Source: Myxocyprinus asiaticus
Taxonomy: Eukaryota > Chordata > Actinopteri > Cypriniformes > Catostomidae
Length of the DNA stretch: 64,000 nucleotides
Assembly: GCF_019703515.2 (NCBI RefSeq)
Contig: NC_059356.1
Location: forward strand, 27,209,197-27,273,196
Reading direction: 5' to 3'
Under the pieces are notes generated by a model. It saw only the letters and a list, made by a program, of their open reading frames with translations, did no database searches and was not told where the DNA came from. Below are positions 13,402 to 25,626 of the stretch, piece after piece. A program made the translations under genes and the position numbers. Numbering within the stretch: position 1 is the stretch's first letter; each line of letters opens with the position of its first letter.

Positions 13402-13468
13402 GGTGTCCATGGCTCCTCCTTTATCCCTCTCCCGCTGATTGGGCAACCACACCCTCTTCCTCATCACA
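12668..13468. mobile_element. inverted pair of LTR-like arms (801 bp)
   Basis: The left arm 12668-12899 runs TGTGATGAGG to CTGTTACA. The right arm 13245-13468 is its inverted copy, TGTAACAGTT to CCTCATCACA. Each arm carries a TATA-like GGATAAAAGAGCC, a GA/TC tract and an AATTAAAG signal, and has TG...CA ends, all LTR-like. The centre (12900-13244) contains a second, shorter inverted fragment (GATTGGGCAACTCAGCACC) and a GC-rich, GA-rich spacer with no domain I recognise. It could be a rearranged LTR element or a DNA element with very long TIRs. Confidence 0.6.
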
Positions 13469-14162
13469 ATGACTTTCTTAGTTCTGCAGAACAACAAGGT
13501 TATTTGAAGAATATTTCAGCTCTGTAGGTCCATACAATGCAAGTAAACAATGACCAAAACTTTGAAGCTCCAAAAAAGGCAGTATAAAAGTAATCAATGG
13601 TTTAATCCATATCTTCTGAAGCGATCTAATCGGTTTTGGGTGAGAAAATATTTTATGTTTTTTTTTTCACTGTACATCTTGCTATTGCAGTCTATGCGCG
13701 ATCATGATTTCAAGCTCATTTACACTTCCTAATGCTGGATGCATGCACAGAGTGCTAAATGGCATTATACGAAGTGTAACTGAGCTTGAAATTATGATCG
13801 CCAAGGAGACTGCTGATGTCAAGATTTATAGTGAAAAAAAGAGTTTGGTCTTCACCGCTGTTCAAATGCATTTGAATCGCATTATTTATGTATAAATGTT
13901 TTCCGTCTGAAAGCACTAAATATTAAATGAAACAAATGAGAATAAAATGCAAAGTAATCTCTTCAATAATCAAACTACTTTTTGAATGTAACTGTATTCT
14001 AATTACCAATGATTTAAATTGTAACTGTAGTGGAATACAGTTACTTATATTTTGTATTTTAAATACGTATTCCCGTTTCATGTATTTCGTTACTCCCCAA
14101 CCCTGAGTATGGGCATCACTGCAGTGTTTTTATTGTGTTTATTTAGAGTCCCACAGACACTA

Positions 14163-14210
14163 CATTAACCCCTACCCCTAAACCTAACCTTAACCTTACC
14201 TTAGAACAAA
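14163..14210. repeat. degenerate CCTAAACCTAACC tract
   Basis: TTAACCCCTACCCCTAAACC followed by TAACCTTAACCTTACC, a short telomere-like degenerate tract of the kind scattered through fish genomes. Confidence 0.5.
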
Positions 14211-14966
14211 TAACTTTGGTTATTTATGTATTAGTAATATATTGATGCAATCTACACACAAGCGATGTCGAGCCACGGGAGTAAAATTATGGGAATGAGT
14301 GCGATTGACAGACCCCACCTCCAGAACAAACCCTTCTCTGCACTCCTCAACATTCACCGTGACCAAATCACTGTGATGAAATCAACATGTATATTAATTT
14401 TTAACTATTATTTTAAGTAGTATTAAAGGAAATATTAAGAGTGGAAACAGGAAATCGGATGGGAAAAAAGTGGGACAAAAGGCAGATTTGAACCACGGTC
14501 GCTAGAACAACAGTACACATTCACACACTGTCTTTACACAACACGCCACTGCAGCGACACCTGTTGTCTAGTTTGTCGTATATTTGTATGGTTCCACCAG
14601 ACTATTGGGGTGCAAATAGCTGCCCTGTGTGGCAGATGCTATTTACACCGGGGTGCAAATAGACACTCCGAAAAAAACTGGATCGCTTTAGAAGACATGG
14701 ATTAAACAACTGGAGTCATATAGATTACTTTTATGCTGCCTTATGTGCTTTTTGGAGCTTCAAAGTTTTGGTCACCTTTCACTTGCATTGTATGGACATA
14801 CAGAGCTGAGATATTCTTTTAAAAAGCTTTGTTTGTGTTCTGCAGAAAAAAAAAAGTCACACATCTGGGATGACATGAGGGTGAGTAAATGATAAGAGAA
14901 TTTTCATTTTTGGGTGAACTATGTCTTTAACAGCACTAACTGTTTGCAGACAGAGCCCCCTTGTTT

Positions 14967-15594
14967 TTAGGGGTTCAAGCGCTTAGCGCTGAAACCCTAT
15001 TGTAATTGTTAAGATTTTTAGGGGTTCAAGCACTTAGTGCTGAAACTCTATTGTAATTGTTAAGATTTTTATTATTATTATTAGGGGTTCAAGCGCTTTT
15101 TGCTGAAACTCTATTGTAATTGTTAAGATTTTTATTATTATTATTAGGGGTTCAAGTGCTTAGTGCTGAAACCCTATTGTAATTGTTAAGATTTTTATTA
15201 TTATTATTATTATTAGGGGTTCAAGCACTTAGCGCTGAAACCCTATTGTAATTGTTAAGATTTTTATTAGGGGTTCAAGCGCTTAGCGCTGAAACCCTAT
15301 TGAAATTGTTACGATTTTTATTATTATTAGGGGTTCAAGCGCTTAGCGCTGAAACCCTATTGTAATTGTTAAGATTTTTATTAGGGGTTCAAGCGCTTAG
15401 CGCTGATTTGGGGTTCAAGCGTTTAGCGCTGAAACCCTATTGTAATTGTTAAGATTTGTATTAGGGGTTCAAGCGCTTAGCGCTGAAACCCTATTGTAAT
15501 TGTTAAGATTTTTATTATTATTAGGGGTTCAAGCGCTTAGTGCTGAAACCCTATTGTAATTGTTAAAATTTGTATTATGGGTTCAAGTGCTTAG
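14967..15594. repeat. tandem array of ~12 palindromic units
   Basis: Units of about 50-67 bp begin GGGGTTCAAGCGCTTAGCGC and continue TGAAACCCTATTGTAATTG, then a variable (TTA)n spacer. The core GGGTTCAAGCGCTTAGCGCT + GAAACCC is an imperfect palindrome in each unit. Spacer length differs from copy to copy through changes in TTA number. Low-divergence substitutions (AAGCACTT, AAGTGCTT) are shared by subsets of units. Confidence 0.88.
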
Positions 15595-18240
15595 CGTAAC
15601 TCCTAGACCGTTTGTCGTAGACTCAAGTTCTTTATACCATTGGAATCCTTGGCTCATTCCAAACAAAACGTATATCTCTGATTTCATTTCCGCCTATAAT
15701 AATTTTCCGCCATCTTGGATTTTTCATAAAACCTACTTTTGCGAACTAGTCCTAGGTTTTTTGTCCGATCGGGACCAAACCAGTGCCAAACGATTCTATG
15801 GAGTCTTAATATCAAAAAAAGTTTGCACTTTCGACTCGAGCTAGCTACGGTATGCTAAAACATCAGAAGTAGTAGTGGCCAATTTTACGTAAATGGCTAT
15901 AACTCTTGATATCTGATATGAGATATCTTCACCAAACTTAGCATGCTTATGTAAGAGGTCAATCTTTGGTAGCCCAGAAAAGTTGCCGCGGTTTTGCCAC
16001 ATGGTGGTGCTATAATACCAAAAAACATGAAATTGGCTGTAACTATGAAATCTTTAATCCTATTGACTTCAAAATTTGCATACATTGTCTTTGTCTCAGC
16101 TGCCATCATTGTCTATATGGACATTCACGTAGGTTGAAAAACATGGCCGCCATCGGCCAATCAATTTTCAGCAGCTATTACACAAGGTTAACAATGACCG
16201 ATGGGAACAAAACTTGGTGGAGCTATTTGACTCTTGGTCTGAGAGGGTTGTGCAAAGTTTTTAAAAAATCGGCCACTAGGTGGTGCTATCACGATTTTTG
16301 TAGTTGTTAATGGTTGTATATAATGCAGTGTTGTGAAAAAACACAAGTAATATATATCATCTGATAGCACTGCTCATTCTAAACAACTTTGCCTCAAGAA
16401 GCATTGGTGTCTGTCAAACCGTTCGGTAAATATTTCAGATAATGTTAAAAACCTACTTTTGTGAGCTAGTCCTAGGTTTTTCACCAGATCGGAACCAAAC
16501 CAGTGCAGAAATATACTATGGAGTCTGATTATCAATAAAAAAAAAATATTGAAATTTTGACTCACGGTTGCTAAGAGGTGCCAAAACTTTCGTAAAGAGC
16601 AGGCCATTTTTACTGAAATGGCTATAATGCCCGAACGAAATGAGATATTTTCACCAAACTCGGTACACATATGTATGAGCTAAATCTGAGGTCACAGTAG
16701 AAAAAACGCAGTGTTTGGCAACTTGGTGGCGCTATAACAGGAAAAAAAACATGAAAACAGCTCTAACTACGCAACTGTTAGTCTGATTGAGTTGAAAATC
16801 GGCATGCAGTGTCTTTGTCCAAGGTGCCATGACTGTCTATGAGGACATTGGCGTATCTCAAAAAACATGGCCGCCATCGGCCAATGAAGTTTAAGCACCT
16901 ATTAGACAAGGTTATTGGAGACCAATCGGCACAAAACTTGGTGGGCCTGTTCGACTCCTGGCCCTAGAGGTCTGTGAGAAATTTGAAAGAAATCGGCCAA
17001 TGGATGGCGCTAATGAGATTTACACCTCTGTAATCACATGGTGTTTCACATATACACACAATGGCTGTGTCCCAATTCAAAGGCTGCATCCTTCAAAGGA
17101 CTCAGACTTCAAAAGCCACGCCTTCGAAGGCCACGAAGGTCAGACTTGTTAATTGGGACAGTCTTGCCTACGGAGGACTGTTCTTGTTGCCTAACAACTG
17201 TGACAGCTTCCGAGTAACTGTAATGTTTGTACTGGACTTTTTTGAAAGTTATATTAAACTGTATGAAAACAAAACAGGGTTCACAGACTGTCTAAATATT
17301 TTCACCATGGTCCATTTCTGTATATATTAAAGAGTATAAACTATATATAATCGCATCTTAGTAAGATATAAGTCAGCATTTTTTTTTTACATTTGTATCA
17401 TTAGATATTTGAGTACGTTGAAACCCAGTACTTACGTTTAAAAGTGTGATTCGGCAATTTATCTAAAAAAAAATCCTGTCGTCACTGGTGTGCAATGAAT
17501 TCTGGGGTAGAAAAGGCCACGAAGGATCCATCTGTTGTATCCTTCATTTCACGGGAAATGAAGGACGCATTTGGAGGACGCATTTGAAGGAGCCTTCGAA
17601 TTGGGACAGCCTTTGTCGCGCAGCAGTGATGCAATCAGCCTTCGAATGCGACCTTGAAGGATGCAGCCTCTGAATTGGGACGCAGCTATAATTCATATCA
17701 TTTGTTAGATCTCCTCATACTGAACAACTTTGCCTCAAGAACCACTGCTGTCAATCAAATCATTCATTAAATATTCACGATTATGTAAAAAACATACTTT
17801 TGTGAACTAGTCCTAGGTTTTTCGCTCAACCTCAATAAAACCAATGCAGTACAATTGTCTGGACTCTCTAGGTCAATAATTATATATAAAAAAAAAAATG
17901 TTGAACTTTACCCTTTTGGGTAGCTATAACAGTGTCATTTAGAAAATGGCCGTGGTCAAGTGTACAAATAAGTCCATAATTCCTAAACAAAGGTGAACAC
18001 ATGCGACATATGATTCTAAATAAGCATGCAGACTTTTATGGAGATCAGAACACATGTGGCACTATGAGCTTTAAAAAGCTTTAAAAACCATGTATTTCCT
18101 TAGTAAATTGCCTGTATTGGCTGTAAATGGTCTATTCCATCTATGATCTAGGTGGTTTCATGCTTGCTAAATAAAACATAATACCTTTTTACGCATGTGC
18201 TTAAAGGCCTTAAACCGCTTGAACCCCATTAATTGCTGCT
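15595..18240. repeat. ~700-bp unit repeated about three times
   Basis: The block CTTTTGCGAACTAGTCCTAG at 15737 recurs at about 16456 and 17792 (CTTTTGTGARCTAGTCCTAG), each time followed by GTTTTT and CCAAACCAGTGC-like sequence. GGCCGCCATCGGCCAAT recurs at 16146 and 16870. The third unit is partial and is separated from the second by the MITE at 17064-17686. The block starts directly after the tandem array at 14967-15594 and probably belongs to the same element. No coding frame was recognised. Confidence 0.7.
17064..17686. mobile_element. MITE with GCTGYGTCCCAATTCA termini
   Basis: The left GCTGTGTCCCAATTCAAAGG and the right TCTGAATTGGGACGCAGC are inverted. GGCTGCATCCTTCAA is mirrored by TTGAAGGATGCAGCC, and a partial internal copy of the motif (GAATTGGGACAG) lies at about 17598. 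It sits inside the ~700-bp repeat block. Several GAAGG/CCTTC motifs suggest internal duplication. Confidence 0.75.
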
Positions 18241-18245
18241 TACAG

Positions 18246-18247
<2 letters not shown>

Positions 18248-18292
<45 letters not shown>
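18248..18292. repeat. (TA)n microsatellite
   Basis: About 22 uninterrupted TA/AT units directly after the ~700-bp repeat block. Confidence 0.95.
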
Positions 18293-18293
<1 letters not shown>

Positions 18294-19869
18294 TCGTTAA
18301 TGTGTTTTCATAGATGATGTTTGAATATTAAAGTTGTTTGAATATTAGAGTGTAATGCAACATGGGCCTCATATCTGTAATGCTTTGTGATCTACGACTA
18401 TACATCCACATGAAAGGTGAATATAAACTCAACAGTTTTATAGAATCTAACCCATGATATTTCAAGTGGATGTAAAAGTTATTGCAGATACCATTGAACT
18501 TGTTAAGCTTTTCCACATATGCATTATGTCCTGACTCATCCATAAGCTGGCAGGGTGAAGTAAACATATTGGTCTATGCCTGTTGTTCACAGATGATCCC
18601 TGTCCTTTACCAGCTCTCATTCAACTGATACTTCTTGCCATGAGATTTTACTTAAGCCTGCCTTTACATACTACATACATTTTACATTTTTTTATTTTAT
18701 TTTTTTATGTAGATTTTTTCATCCATTTTCAAATCTCAGGGTGTCATTTTTGGCTGGTGGTACCAGTTAGTTGCTTTATGGGTCAAATGTCCAAGATGCT
18801 GATGCAGACAAACTGTTTAGAAAAGTACCTCTTTAAAGACCCATGAAATCAAAATTGGAGTTTTGTGGCTTTTATTTACATGTCTGTTAGTTTTGAGGCC
18901 ACATATACAGTATGCTAGTAAGTTCCTACAAGTTGGCAAAATAAACTTTTAGCAGATAAACATCTCTTCCTGAAAAAATAGTCCATAAATATTCTTGACT
19001 CATCTTGTCCGCAGGGACATAGAGGATGTTTTTGTCAAATAAAATGGTTTCTAGAATGTGATATTAATACTGCCTGTTTTAATGTTAAAATAGTAAACAG
19101 ACAGTAGCTCAGAGATACAAAATCGCAAGCAAATTGTAACCCTCGGTTCTTGGCCTTTCTCCAAAAAAGAACACATGCTGATTTTCTTCACCATCGCCCT
19201 CTGATTCTAGCAGGTCTGCAAGCGTAGGTGAAGGTGGCAGCGAGAAATCCTCCACAATTAATGTAAAGTGTCTTTATTACTTTTGTCACTGTTACAAGCT
19301 GTCAGCTGTGGTTTTGTTAGGTTGTGACATAAACTGAAGGATGTTTTAAAAAGGGACATTTCCACTCAATAAAATATGTTTACCCCAATTTCCTGTTTCT
19401 ATAGGAAAACATTAACAAAGGAACGAAAATTGTGTTTGTAAAACCATTTCATGGGGACTTTAAAATGAGTGTGCATCAGTTTTATGAGCTCTGGACACAA
19501 AAAGTCAGCCGTAATATGTTTATTGTTAGTTTTGTTTATGTTAAGTGTTGTTAACACTTAAAAATAGTTTAAGCAACTTGCCTACTGAATGACACCAAGA
19601 CTTATCATTGCTGTTAGCAGCCAGTTGGTTACAGAAACTTTTCATTTACTGGGACAACAAAAGTAAATGAATTCTCAGCATGGTACCATCGGCACGCAGG
19701 ATAAACCCATTTTCCCACAATACTCCTGGAATGCCTCCTGGCTGACCTGTTGCTGCTGGATCCTCTCCCCATTTACACATGGGATGCTCTACATCCCATA
19801 GTCTCCCCAACCCCATTTTCCCATCAGCTTACCTGATACCAGCAGTAGGCCATGTTGTATCTTACACAG
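18293..19869 (+). other. intron sequence before exon 41, no gene seen
   Basis: AT-rich, mostly unique-looking intron. The short segment TTTAAAGACCCATGAAATCA at about 18832 has an inverted partner TTTCATGGGGACTTTAAA near 19447, so 18832-19464 may be another foldback MITE. No exon is seen until 19870. Confidence 0.5.
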
Positions 19870-19979
19870 AATCGAACGCCATTAATGTTTCAGCGTCTGG
19901 AGCCACCATCTCCAAGCCAAGATGTCGGGCAGGGACTCACTGGCCTTCCTGAACCACAGCCGCACTCTGCAAATCATCT
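19870..19979 (+). CDS. cacna1a: cacna1a exon 41
   Basis: This exon is too interrupted by stops in flanking sequence to stand out as an ORF. The 110-nt segment after TCTTACACAG reads [20 protein letters not shown] followed by [16 protein letters not shown], matching the [17 protein letters not shown] stretch I recall after the IQ domain of mammalian CaV2.1. It starts in phase 0 and ends with two bases (CT) of a Leu codon before the donor GTAAGTG. The Leu codon is completed by the first base of exon 42, so the frame continues. The second half is low-complexity and less conserved, as expected for the cytoplasmic tail. Confidence 0.88.
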
Positions 19980-20030
19980 GTAAGTGACTTTTTCATTCTC
20001 TCCAATTGCTATTCTATGCCTGTCAATATG

Positions 20031-20170
20031 TTAAAGAAATTGTTCATCCAAAATTTGAATTCTGTCATCATTTACTTAACCTCAGGATGTTCCAAACCCA
20101 TTTGACTTTCTTTCTTCTGCGGAACACAAAAGGATATATTTTAAAGAATGTCACAATTGACTATTTCAAT
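20031..20170. repeat. half copy of GGGATAGTTCACCC MITE
   Basis: AAAGAAATTGTTCATCC, TCTGTCATCATTTACTTAAC and CTTTCTTCTGCGGAACACAA follow the order of one arm of the 21743-22382 MITE. The opposite arm is not found nearby. Confidence 0.55.
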
Positions 20171-21449
20171 ATGGCAGCAGGTCTGTAACATCAAACCTCA
20201 CTTCTTCTTGCGCATCTCATGACCAAACGCCCTGACGTCATGACACTAGAAACAATGAGCTTTGATGATATTGACATGTCGCCATGCTGGATTTGTGCAC
20301 TTTTCACATGAGTTTAGAACGATTTGATTTGAGAATGAAAGCTACTTACATTTAAGTCTGTACATCATACAAAGTGAATAATGACAGAGTGTCATAACTG
20401 GATGTCGCTATCACGTGCAGCCGCTATTCACAGCGCATTGTCTCCGCTAGTGTGTTATCACTGGCAGAGTTCAACAGGAGTTTGAAATACTCCTTATTTC
20501 CAAGGATGAAGCACCCCGCAGAAAGATTGATGCATTTATTAAAGGATTGACATCATGTTAGATACTTTACTCATGTACTTGTTCTTGTTAAAATGTCCCG
20601 ATAACTCACATCATATAGCTGAGTAGAGCTGGTGTTGTGCGAGCGGCACAGTTTATTGAGTGCGCACAGAGACATGCGAACCGAGCATACTCTTCCAGAA
20701 CGTCATCTGTAGCACTGGGAAGTATACTGTAATTAATTGGTTTGTTCTGATAATTCATTGAAACAAGAAACATTATTTATGGGTATCTCGGCACCATTTG
20801 AGTGAGGACATACTGTAGGAGAGAGTTTTTAAAAAACTTGCATATCTGTGCCTGATGCGCGCTCTGCTTGCACAGGCACGATAATTTTGATCAAATTAAA
20901 ATCGTATTTGTAATGCAATTTACAACAGAAAAGAAGTTATACAGTAATTGGATAGCTATAAAGAATGGTTCCTTGATATATAAAGAGTAATTCCTTGCAT
21001 CACTTCATAAAGTGATAAAATGTAATCTTATTCTGATTATTGTGATAGGTCACACCCAACACTTATAGCAGCTCTATATGTGCTTTGCAGTGCCACTGAA
21101 TGATTGTCAAAAAGATGAAAATGTGAATAAATGAGTATAATATTTTGGATAAGATGCATCACTGTTCCATTATAAGAGTTCTTTGTGAGTGAAATACCCT
21201 TTCCTTTATTTACATGTAGGGCCTACACAAGCATACCATAGAGCACAAATTATGATTAAAACTTGCATAATATTAAGCATACAATATAGAGATTATGCAT
21301 AATGGCAATCTTTTTAATTATTACAGCGATGCGGCCCGAGGCACCTTATTTTTTTCTGCATTTGGCCCTCGACCGAAAAATTTTGGACACTCCTGCCTTA
21401 AGTGAATATTAAAGGCTTTTCATCTGACTATATGTGGATATGTTGTTAG
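20171..21449 (+). other. intron sequence before exon 42, no gene seen
   Basis: Unique-looking intron with scattered MITE-like fragments (for example GCGGCCCGAGGCACC near 21332). No exon-like match. Confidence 0.45.
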
Positions 21450-21585
21450 GCCTGTTGATCAAGGGATCCCACAGAGCCAATCATGGGTTACGGCACGAGC
21501 CCAGGAGATGTCTCAGAAAGCAGGCAGCTGGAGTCCTGAAGGCCAGCACCCAGACAACACAGCAGATAACCACAGACAATCTCAG
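21450..21585 (+). CDS. cacna1a: cacna1a exon 42 (calmodulin-binding segment)
   Basis: The 136-nt exon after TGTTGTTAG reads PVDQGIPQSQSWVTARAQEM followed by SQKAGSWSPEGQHPDNTADN and HRQSQ. The core SQSWVTARAQEM...WSPE matches the SPSWVTQRAQEMFQ...TWSPE stretch, the calmodulin-binding domain that lies C-terminal to the IQ helix in CaV2.1. The first base completes the Leu codon from exon 41 and the exon ends in phase 0 at TCTCAG|GTACAC. Flanking residues are poorly conserved. The correct frame is not the longest ORF at this site, which is a shadow in another frame. Confidence 0.9.
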
Positions 21586-21742
21586 GTACACTGAGCCTGC
21601 CCAATGTAATATACATTATAAGAGTATGTTTGAATTTGTAAAATGGAGTTTAAAATAGCGTATAAATGTACTCTCTTTTTCCCCCTCAAATGTAGCATGA
21701 TTAGGTCAATACGTACAGTGAATGTAAAATGACAGTTTTGCT

Positions 21743-22382
21743 GTTAAAGGGATAGTTCACCCAAAAATGAAAATTCTCTCATCATTTACTCACCCTCATG
21801 CCATCCCAGATGTGTATGTCTTTCTTTCTTCTGCAGAACACAAATTAAGATTTTTAGAAGAATATTTCTGCTCTGTAGGTCCATACAATGCAAGTGCTAT
21901 CAGCATAACAGTAATCCATAAGACTCAAGTGGTTAAACCCATATCTTCTGAAGCTATATGATAGGTGTGGGTGAGAAACAGATCAATATTTAAGTCATTT
22001 TTTCCGTAAATCTTTACTTTCACTTTTGCAGTCTTCTTCTGTCTTTGGCAATTTGCATTCTTCGTGCATATTGTCACCTACTGGTCGGGGCTCGCCAAAG
22101 GTGGAGATTTATAGTAAAAAAGGACTTAAATATTGATCTGTTCTCACCCCACACCTAGCATAGTACTTCAGATTATATGGATTTAACCACTGTAGATTTA
22201 TGGATGACCTTTTTCTGCCTTTATGTGATTTTTGAAGATTCAAAGTTTTGGCCACCATTCACTTGCATTGTATGGACCTACAGAGCTGAGATATTCTTCT
22301 AAAAATCTTTGTTTGTGTTCTGCAGAAGAAAGAAAGGCATACACATCTGGGATGACAAGAGGGTGAGTAATTTTCCCTTAAA
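21743..22382. repeat. complete GGGATAGTTCACCC foldback MITE
   Basis: The cleanest copy in the window. The left end TTAAAGGGATAGTTCACCC and CATCCCAGATGTGTATG are mirrored by CATACACATCTGGGATG and AATTTTCCCTTAAA at the right. The 640-bp element lies just downstream of exon 42. Confidence 0.85.
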
Positions 22383-22387
22383 TGATA

Positions 22388-22610
22388 GTAAAGTCAAATC
22401 AGTTTTATTGGTCTAGGACTTTTCATAAAACATTGTTTTAAAGCAGCTTTAAGTTTTAATAGTCCCAGTGAAAAACCCAAAGGCAATGTGCAAATGAAAA
22501 AAAAAAAACAAAAAAAAAAATGTCCTAAAAGGTGTACAGTGTTCAAATCAGCAAGTTCTCACAGACTACTGCATACACACAAAAAAAAAAAAAAATAAAT
22601 AAAAATGTAT
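22388..22610. repeat. AGTCAAATCAGTTTTATTGG repeat fragment plus A-runs
   Basis: The sequence AGTCAAATCAGTTTTATTGG then CATTGTTTTAAAGCAGCTTT resembles a dispersed repeat I recall from zebrafish-type genomes. It is followed by A-rich runs near 22495-22520 and 22579-22600. Confidence 0.45.
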
Positions 22611-23204
22611 CAGCACTATTTTATCAGTTATAAATTGTATCATTTGCACAGCTAAACTGCACTACCTATTCTGCACTCACAGCACAATAACAGACATTCA
22701 TGTAGCGCCACACCACAGGACATCTCAGTGTATCACAATTTTTTTCTTTGCCTCTATTAGACAGTGCATTAAATATTCACAGTCTTTTTATGGAGGGTAT
22801 CCATTGGAGTGGTTTGTTTTCATAACCCTGAATGGCTGGTCTGTCTACCCCCATTCATGTGCATTTCATTGGCAGACAGCAACAAAGCCTTCTCTGTTGC
22901 TGAGTAAAAATGAAATTCTGTGGATTACCTTCCATACTTACTTTCTCTTATTCTATTTCTTATATTTCCACTCAGTCTGCCTCTGCTTTTGTTATTGTTA
23001 AAATTATTTTTATTCACGCATTTCACTTCTGAAGGTGAAGCTCATGTCATTGAATATTTGCATCCATATTCGTCTGTCTAGGAAGGATGTTTCAACCCTT
23101 CTGCAGTCCTGAGTACCATTGTCATGTCAGAAAGCAAGACACTACTGCCCAGCTATACTATGCATAAAATCATCAGAGTATCCTGTTGAAAAGACTGATT
23201 TAGA

Positions 23205-23400
23205 CAAGCATGAATTTCCATGCTGGTCTGGTCTAGCTGGTGGACCAGCAAAACTTAGCTGGTAAAGCTGGTCAACCAGCATTGTCTTTCTCTTGAAGCT
23301 GGTTGACCAAGGAAAGCTTGCTTGTTAACCTAGTTAAGAAGCCTTCTGGCCCTGGGAACACCGGGACCAGCGTCCCATGCTGGGGACCAGCATATAAAAT
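23205..23400. repeat. GCTGGTCTGGTCTAGCTGGT foldback repeat
   Basis: Repeated CTGGT/ACCAG motifs in both orientations (TGCTGGTCTGGTCTAGCTGG, GACCAGCAAAACTTAGCTGG, ACCAGCATATAAAAT) form a self-complementary low-complexity element, between exons 42 and 43. Confidence 0.6.
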
Positions 23401-23574
23401 ACGGCATTTGTTGGTGACCGCCTTTGGTGGTCTTTTCAGCAGGGTAACACCTGGTGTATATTTATAGCCATGTTTTTGAGAATGGTTCCTATTATGTTCA
23501 ATGTGAGAACTGTACAGTTTGTGGCAAGAACAATCTCTTAGCAAGAAAACAATTTGAAATACTAACAATCTCTT

Positions 23575-24279
23575 GGGCCGGTTGCATAAACATAGCCTAA
23601 ACTTGCATAAACCTAATCAGTTAGTCTGACTAAGTCTAATTCATGTTGCATTGGTGGAAAAGTAAGACACTCAACAACTTGAATGGCCGACAGTGGGTGA
23701 TCAACACAAAGAAACAATTTGCATATTAGAGGAATAGCATGCTGTCAAATGGATTTTAGTGAGCAAATTTTGTGATTACAATGCAAATAATAATAAAAAC
23801 AAAATAGCTTGGACGACAATAATGGAGAAGTTAAAGGCGCCTATTTGTCAAAGATGTTCAGAAACGTTTTAAAAACATGATGGTACAGGCAAAGTACGAC
23901 ATTCTGAAAAAATATCCAGCAACAGGAGAGGAACACGTTTCACCACTTAAATACAGGACAATAGGCGTGCTGTGATGGAACGTCTTCATTTCGGCCAAAT
24001 TATAGGACATCACAGCTAATATGGGACTGATTGCAACCCTAGCAGTTACTGTTGGTTACGGAAGATGCATTGCCTCACAGAGCAATCACCCAAGCTCTGC
24101 TTGGATATATGCTGTCTTTTTTTTTAATTTTTATATTAATTTAGGTAGTTTTTTTATGCAACAAATTTAGACCAAAGTTTTTATGCAGCTTACTTAAAGA
24201 ATTAAGACCAGTCTTAAAGGAAATTTTTCGATGACTAATTTGTAAGACTAGTCCAAATCAGATTTATGCAACCAGTCCC
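23575..24279. mobile_element. non-autonomous element with GGCCGGTTGCATAAAC termini
   Basis: The left GGGCCGGTTGCATAAACA and the right GATTTATGCAACCAGTCCCT are an inverted pair. AACTGATTAG-like and GTCTAATTC/GACTAATTTGTAAGACTAG blocks are mirrored inside. The interior could be a degraded Harbinger-type coding remnant, but there is no open frame and I do not identify one. Confidence 0.55.
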
Positions 24280-24447
24280 TGGTCTTCTCTGAATGATCCT
24301 GTAAATTAAGCCCTGCGTGTATATTACCAACTAATAGTATCAGATGCTACTTCATACAAACCCAACCAAAAGGACTTGTAGAACAGAGGCTGGGGCAGGA
24401 CTGTTCTGCTACTCGTGCATCTCCCCACAGGGTGAAGGGAGAGCTAA

Positions 24448-24819
<372 letters not shown>

Positions 24820-25626
24820 TGACTAGATAAACCAAAGAGCACCCCTCATAGCATCTGCAAACCAAGCAAATGATAACCAAGCATGAGGCTTTTTCTAGTC
24901 AGTTCTGGTCTTACATCACTAGATCAAAGCTCATCTTTACAACAGAGGATTGTACATGGGAACCATTCTTGTAAATTGTAAGAGAATAAGTTTTACTTGT
25001 GATTAGTGTAAAATGGAATAAAGGTCATTGTTATTGTAACGCATTTAGAAACAGACATAATACATACAACGATCCACATAAAAATCATTTTGCAAAAATG
25101 TAGGTAAAGTAACATCATTCTATGAGAGCAGGTTGGAATCAGTGCAGCCATAGCCTTGACAATCAGTGACAATCAGTATTTGATTGTATTTGATACAGGC
25201 TTCATAAACAGACCTGTCGTAAATATGTATTTTAAGTGTTTGTAACTATTCAAATATGTGTTTGATGGGATGTATTGGAGAATACAGTACATTTTTACAT
25301 TGAAACACTTATTATAATTGTCTATATATGTGATATCTAGCATATTACAATATTCAACCTCATTACTTATGCATATTTGATGCAGGTCTTGGATCAGGTA
25401 GAAATAAAGGGCTTTGTTTCTTCATCACCTGCTTATCTCTCATTGTTGGCCTCTGAGTAGCATCCTCCTCATTCTGTACAGACTGCCTTTACCATGGGCT
25501 CCAATGGTTGATGCATTTACACACACATATACAGAGTAACACATAGTTTATACTTTATACCCAACTTTATACTCTTAGGCTTGGATTTGTTTTCTTTTAT
25601 TTATTAAAGCTGAAGTGTGTTATTTA

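Larger units (their letters stand above)
12591..14930. mobile_element. GGGATAGTTCACCC MITE split by a nested insertion
   Basis: The left terminus TTAAAGGGATAGTTCACCC and the right terminus GGGTGAACTATGTCTTTAA are inverted, with GAAAATTCTCTCATC mirrored by GATAAGAGAATTTTC. The copy is expanded to 2.3 kb, with the LTR-like palindrome at 12668-13468 inside it and probably further insertion between about 13880 and 14690. The uninterrupted copy at 21743-22382 shows the ancestral order, CCCAGATGTGTATG then CTTTCTTTCTTCTGCAG. Confidence 0.75.

Noticed and set aside
14150..14215. Interstitial telomere
   Set aside because: Only a short degenerate CCTAA-like tract without TTAGGG arrays.
14967..15594. 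CRISPR-like array
   Set aside because: Direct repeats with short spacers, but spacers are variable TTA runs, the organism is a vertebrate and no cas gene exists. It is a tandem satellite-like array.
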